Positions 61,470 through 64,000 of a stretch of DNA of 64,000 nt are shown piece by piece. This DNA is from Margaritifera margaritifera (lineage: Eukaryota > Mollusca > Bivalvia > Unionida > Margaritiferidae): the NCBI GenBank assembly GCA_029931535.1, contig JAQPZY010001610.1, positions 5,307,501 through 5,371,500 of the forward strand, read 5' to 3'. Under the pieces are notes generated by a model. It had not been told where the DNA came from. It saw only the letters and a program-made list of their open reading frames with translations, and did not search any database. The first letter of the stretch is position 1; the number at the start of each line of letters is the position of its first letter. Made by a program: the position numbers and the translations under genes.

Positions 61470-61910
61470 GTAATATATAGTTAACAAAATGGATACAACT
61501 CTTGAAACAAATATGCATGCAGTATTTAAGGGGGGAATTAGAAAAAAAGAACACTTTCTTTGTACCTTATATGTATATGTCGATATATACTTTTGTTTGT
61601 ATGTACGTATGTATATATGTATGTATGTATGCATGCATGCATGCATGCACGCACGCATGCATGTATGTATGTATGTATGTATGTATGTATGTATGTATGT
61701 ATGTATGTATGTATGTATGTATGTATGTATGTATGTATGTATGTATGTATGTATGTATGTATGTATCAATGTATGTATGTATGTATGTATGTAAGGATGT
61801 ATGTATGTATGTATGTATGTATGTATGTATGTATGTATGTATGTATGTATGTATGTATGTATGTATGTATGTATGTATGTATGTATGTATGTATGTGTGT
61901 ATGTATTTAT
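61470..61910 (+). repeat. Microsatellite-anchored repeat, copy 3, with (TATG)n
   Basis: The anchor at 61,485-61,530 (GGATACAACTCTTGAAACA) is followed ~100 bp later by ~310 bp of (TATG)n with CATG/CACG variants near 61,631-61,665. This is the same order and orientation as at 27,740-28,136. Confidence 0.75.
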
Positions 61911-61990
61911 GTTGGAACTTAACATTGTTAACACCACAACAGCTGTTGCCTGAAAAGTGACTGGTATCTTAAACCATGTTTATTTTAGTG

Positions 61991-62008
61991 TACTACTACT
62001 ACTACTAA

Positions 62009-62043
<35 letters not shown>

Positions 62044-62044
62044 G
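61991..62044. repeat. (ACT)n/(AAT)n microsatellite
   Basis: Trinucleotide run changing from TAC to TAA units. Confidence 0.85.
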
Positions 62045-62209
62045 CTTACTACAGATAGTAGCTTTCTTTTCTAAAAAATTGAAATATTTGTTGTTTTTTT
62101 TATTGGAGGACTCATTCTCTAGTTAATTATGGTTGTAAACTTTAATTCATTGTTTTTCTGTCTATACTTTCCTTTTGCAATTTAAAGATTCAAAATAAAT
62201 GTACGTGTT

Positions 62210-62525
62210 TTGGAAAAGAAATAACAAAACAGCTCCTACAGCGGAAAATGTGGTTCAGCTGATATGATATTTTTACAACAGCTGAAGCTTCTTCATCAGT
62301 GCACTGTTCGTTGATAGTCGAATTGGAAATATTATACAGGTCAGTTGATTGTTTACATGCGAGTATTACAATATTTTCCGCTAGGTCAGCAGTGTTCATA
62401 TTGGTGCTTTATGTTCATACTGTGTCAAGAGAGATCACTAATGTAGATTTTTAGACCCATTGAGCGATTGGATTTATGTTGGATATATGTTGTTTTTTTT
62501 TGTAAGCACGTTAAGACCGACACTA

Positions 62526-62603
<78 letters not shown>

Positions 62604-64000
62604 GAATTAAGCTTGTATTCCGATATGACGCAAGTTGGACTAAGTGTCCTTAGCCCAGTATTTCTATTTTAATATAATAATAACACGTTATTTGTATTTA
62701 AATATCAGGCTGAACGCAGGTGGCATATGAGAAAAACAAATAATATATAAGTGGTGACCAATTCTATCTTTTTTATATTGAATATGAGGCGCTTTTAGGG
62801 TACACATTGTAAACGTATAAATGCGGTAATTAGGATTATGAATTGAGAGACGATTATAGCTTGTCATTCACATCTATATTACTAATTCAAAACAAAATGA
62901 GAATTATCTAACCATACATTACTATGCACATTACTATGCACAATATGTAGCAAATGTATACTGAAGAACAATGAACTAGTATATAATCTTTAACATAATA
63001 ATATACTGCTTGTTTCTTTGGTGAGGCATATATTCAAAGTGAAAAATAGTTGCTATTAGTTGCTATTAGTTGCGTATCATAGAAAGATATGGTTATTTTG
63101 CCTAAGAGTAGGGGCTTACTGATGGGAAAGTAATACAATTCTCCCAGACAAAGTCTAGTCCCTGAGAGCTGATCCTTAAACAATCGATCCTTCTAAATTC
63201 TAAAGTTTAGATCCTTCTAAAGTCCTGCATAACCGGATTAATACCTTCTGGTCTGCTTCCTAATTTGTATTTGCCACGACACATATTAAATCTAGGGCTA
63301 TTCCACATTTGCCCCTTAGGTATCTAATTAAACAAATACAATTTGTCAGGTGTACAAATATCAGCATATAGGTAAAATGAACGTTATGCAGTTCCAAATT
63401 GAATACGAAAGGCAAGGACCATGTCTGTTGAATAATATCACATATAGCAGTGCATTGCAAAATAACAGGTAATGGTGTATTCAACTTCATCCCACTAAGA
63501 CATTACAAAAACACAATCATCAGTGCTAAAACTATTTAAGTAAAACGTGTGCTTAGTTATGTGACAACTGTACAGTACACATTTTATAATAATGACATTA
63601 TCCATTATTTTGTTCAATATATGTATGTTAGAAAGGGGTAGGTTTTTCATAGTCAAATCTTTAGTAATTCATCACAATCGTTGCATAATGTATTTATCCC
63701 ATGACAAGCCTAGGGTGCTTTGCAAAATTTAGTAAATGGTATGATGAGCGAATCATTGGATAAATACAGTAACATCTGGCCCTACTTGACAAAAGCTCGA
63801 ATTCTGAAAGAATGCATGCAACTCTGTACACATTAAAGCAATATTGAGTTACAAGTAATTATATGCAAATAACCATTTGCCTTTCTTTTTGTTGTAAGTC
63901 ATATAAAAAGAAGTAGTATATATGTTAGTAGACAGACATACTCATTGAAAGCGCAATACTCCCTAAATGTATTGCATATTAGGAAATTAAGTACTTATAT
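62210..64000 (-). repeat. Dispersed repeat family A, copy 3 (runs off the window)
   Basis: Reverse complement of about 48,053-49,965. It includes a (CT)n tract at 62,532-62,600 where copy 1 has a shorter (GA)n, and the shared CACTGATGAAGAAG and CATATGCCACCTG landmarks. The end facing the window edge is not reached. Confidence 0.7.
62532..62600. repeat. (CT)n microsatellite
   Basis: Perfect dinucleotide run within repeat family A copy 3. Confidence 0.95.

Overview
This window is eukaryotic, AT-rich, repeat-dominated DNA. It has split coding exons with GT..AG introns, tRNA-derived SINE sequence, non-LTR and LTR retroelement remnants, long (TATG)n, (CT)n and (AT)n microsatellites, and no prokaryotic gene organisation. 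An aquatic invertebrate, perhaps a mollusc or other lophotrochozoan, is my best guess from the style of the repeats. That is an inference, and the taxon cannot be fixed from the sequence alone.

Layout. (1) 1-22,544 is a satellite block with nested periodicity: ~112-bp monomers, then ~1.52/2.49-kb units with a TATCGATA-rich spacer, then ~4.01-kb units, then a ~12.42-kb unit present about 1.8 times. (2) 22,545-27,418 is a 3'-truncated LTR retrotransposon on the minus strand. Its domain order is Gag-protease-integrase-reverse transcriptase, so integrase lies upstream of RT as in Gmr1-like Ty3/gypsy elements. One LTR and a tRNA-Pro-like primer binding site remain. (3) 27,419-31,680 is non-coding DNA with microsatellites, a microsatellite-anchored repeat and a 110/64-bp minisatellite. 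(4) 31,680-43,947 is a ~12.3-kb palindrome with arms of ~6.1 and ~6.0 kb and a 177-bp spacer. Each arm carries an apparently intact four-coding-exon gene for a ~144-residue secreted EF-hand protein; the two copies are divergently oriented and differ by one amino acid in the exons compared. (5) 43,949-47,331 is a second, more diverged block of the same satellite, in the same orientation as the first. (6) 47,345-64,000 is repeat-rich intergenic DNA with three copies of a >=2.6-kb dispersed repeat, two microsatellite-anchored repeats, a decayed LINE ORF1 fragment, a decayed integrase fragment and many simple repeats.

The only genes that look functional are the two EF-hand copies. I predicted them by joining exons whose splice phases agree and that complete canonical EF-hand loops across two exon junctions. 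The translated frames inside the satellite and the microsatellites are not genes. The most interesting structure is the palindrome: its gene-containing core is almost identical between arms, while the outer parts are clearly diverged. This suggests a young inverted duplication, or one kept alike by arm-to-arm gene conversion, next to satellite DNA.
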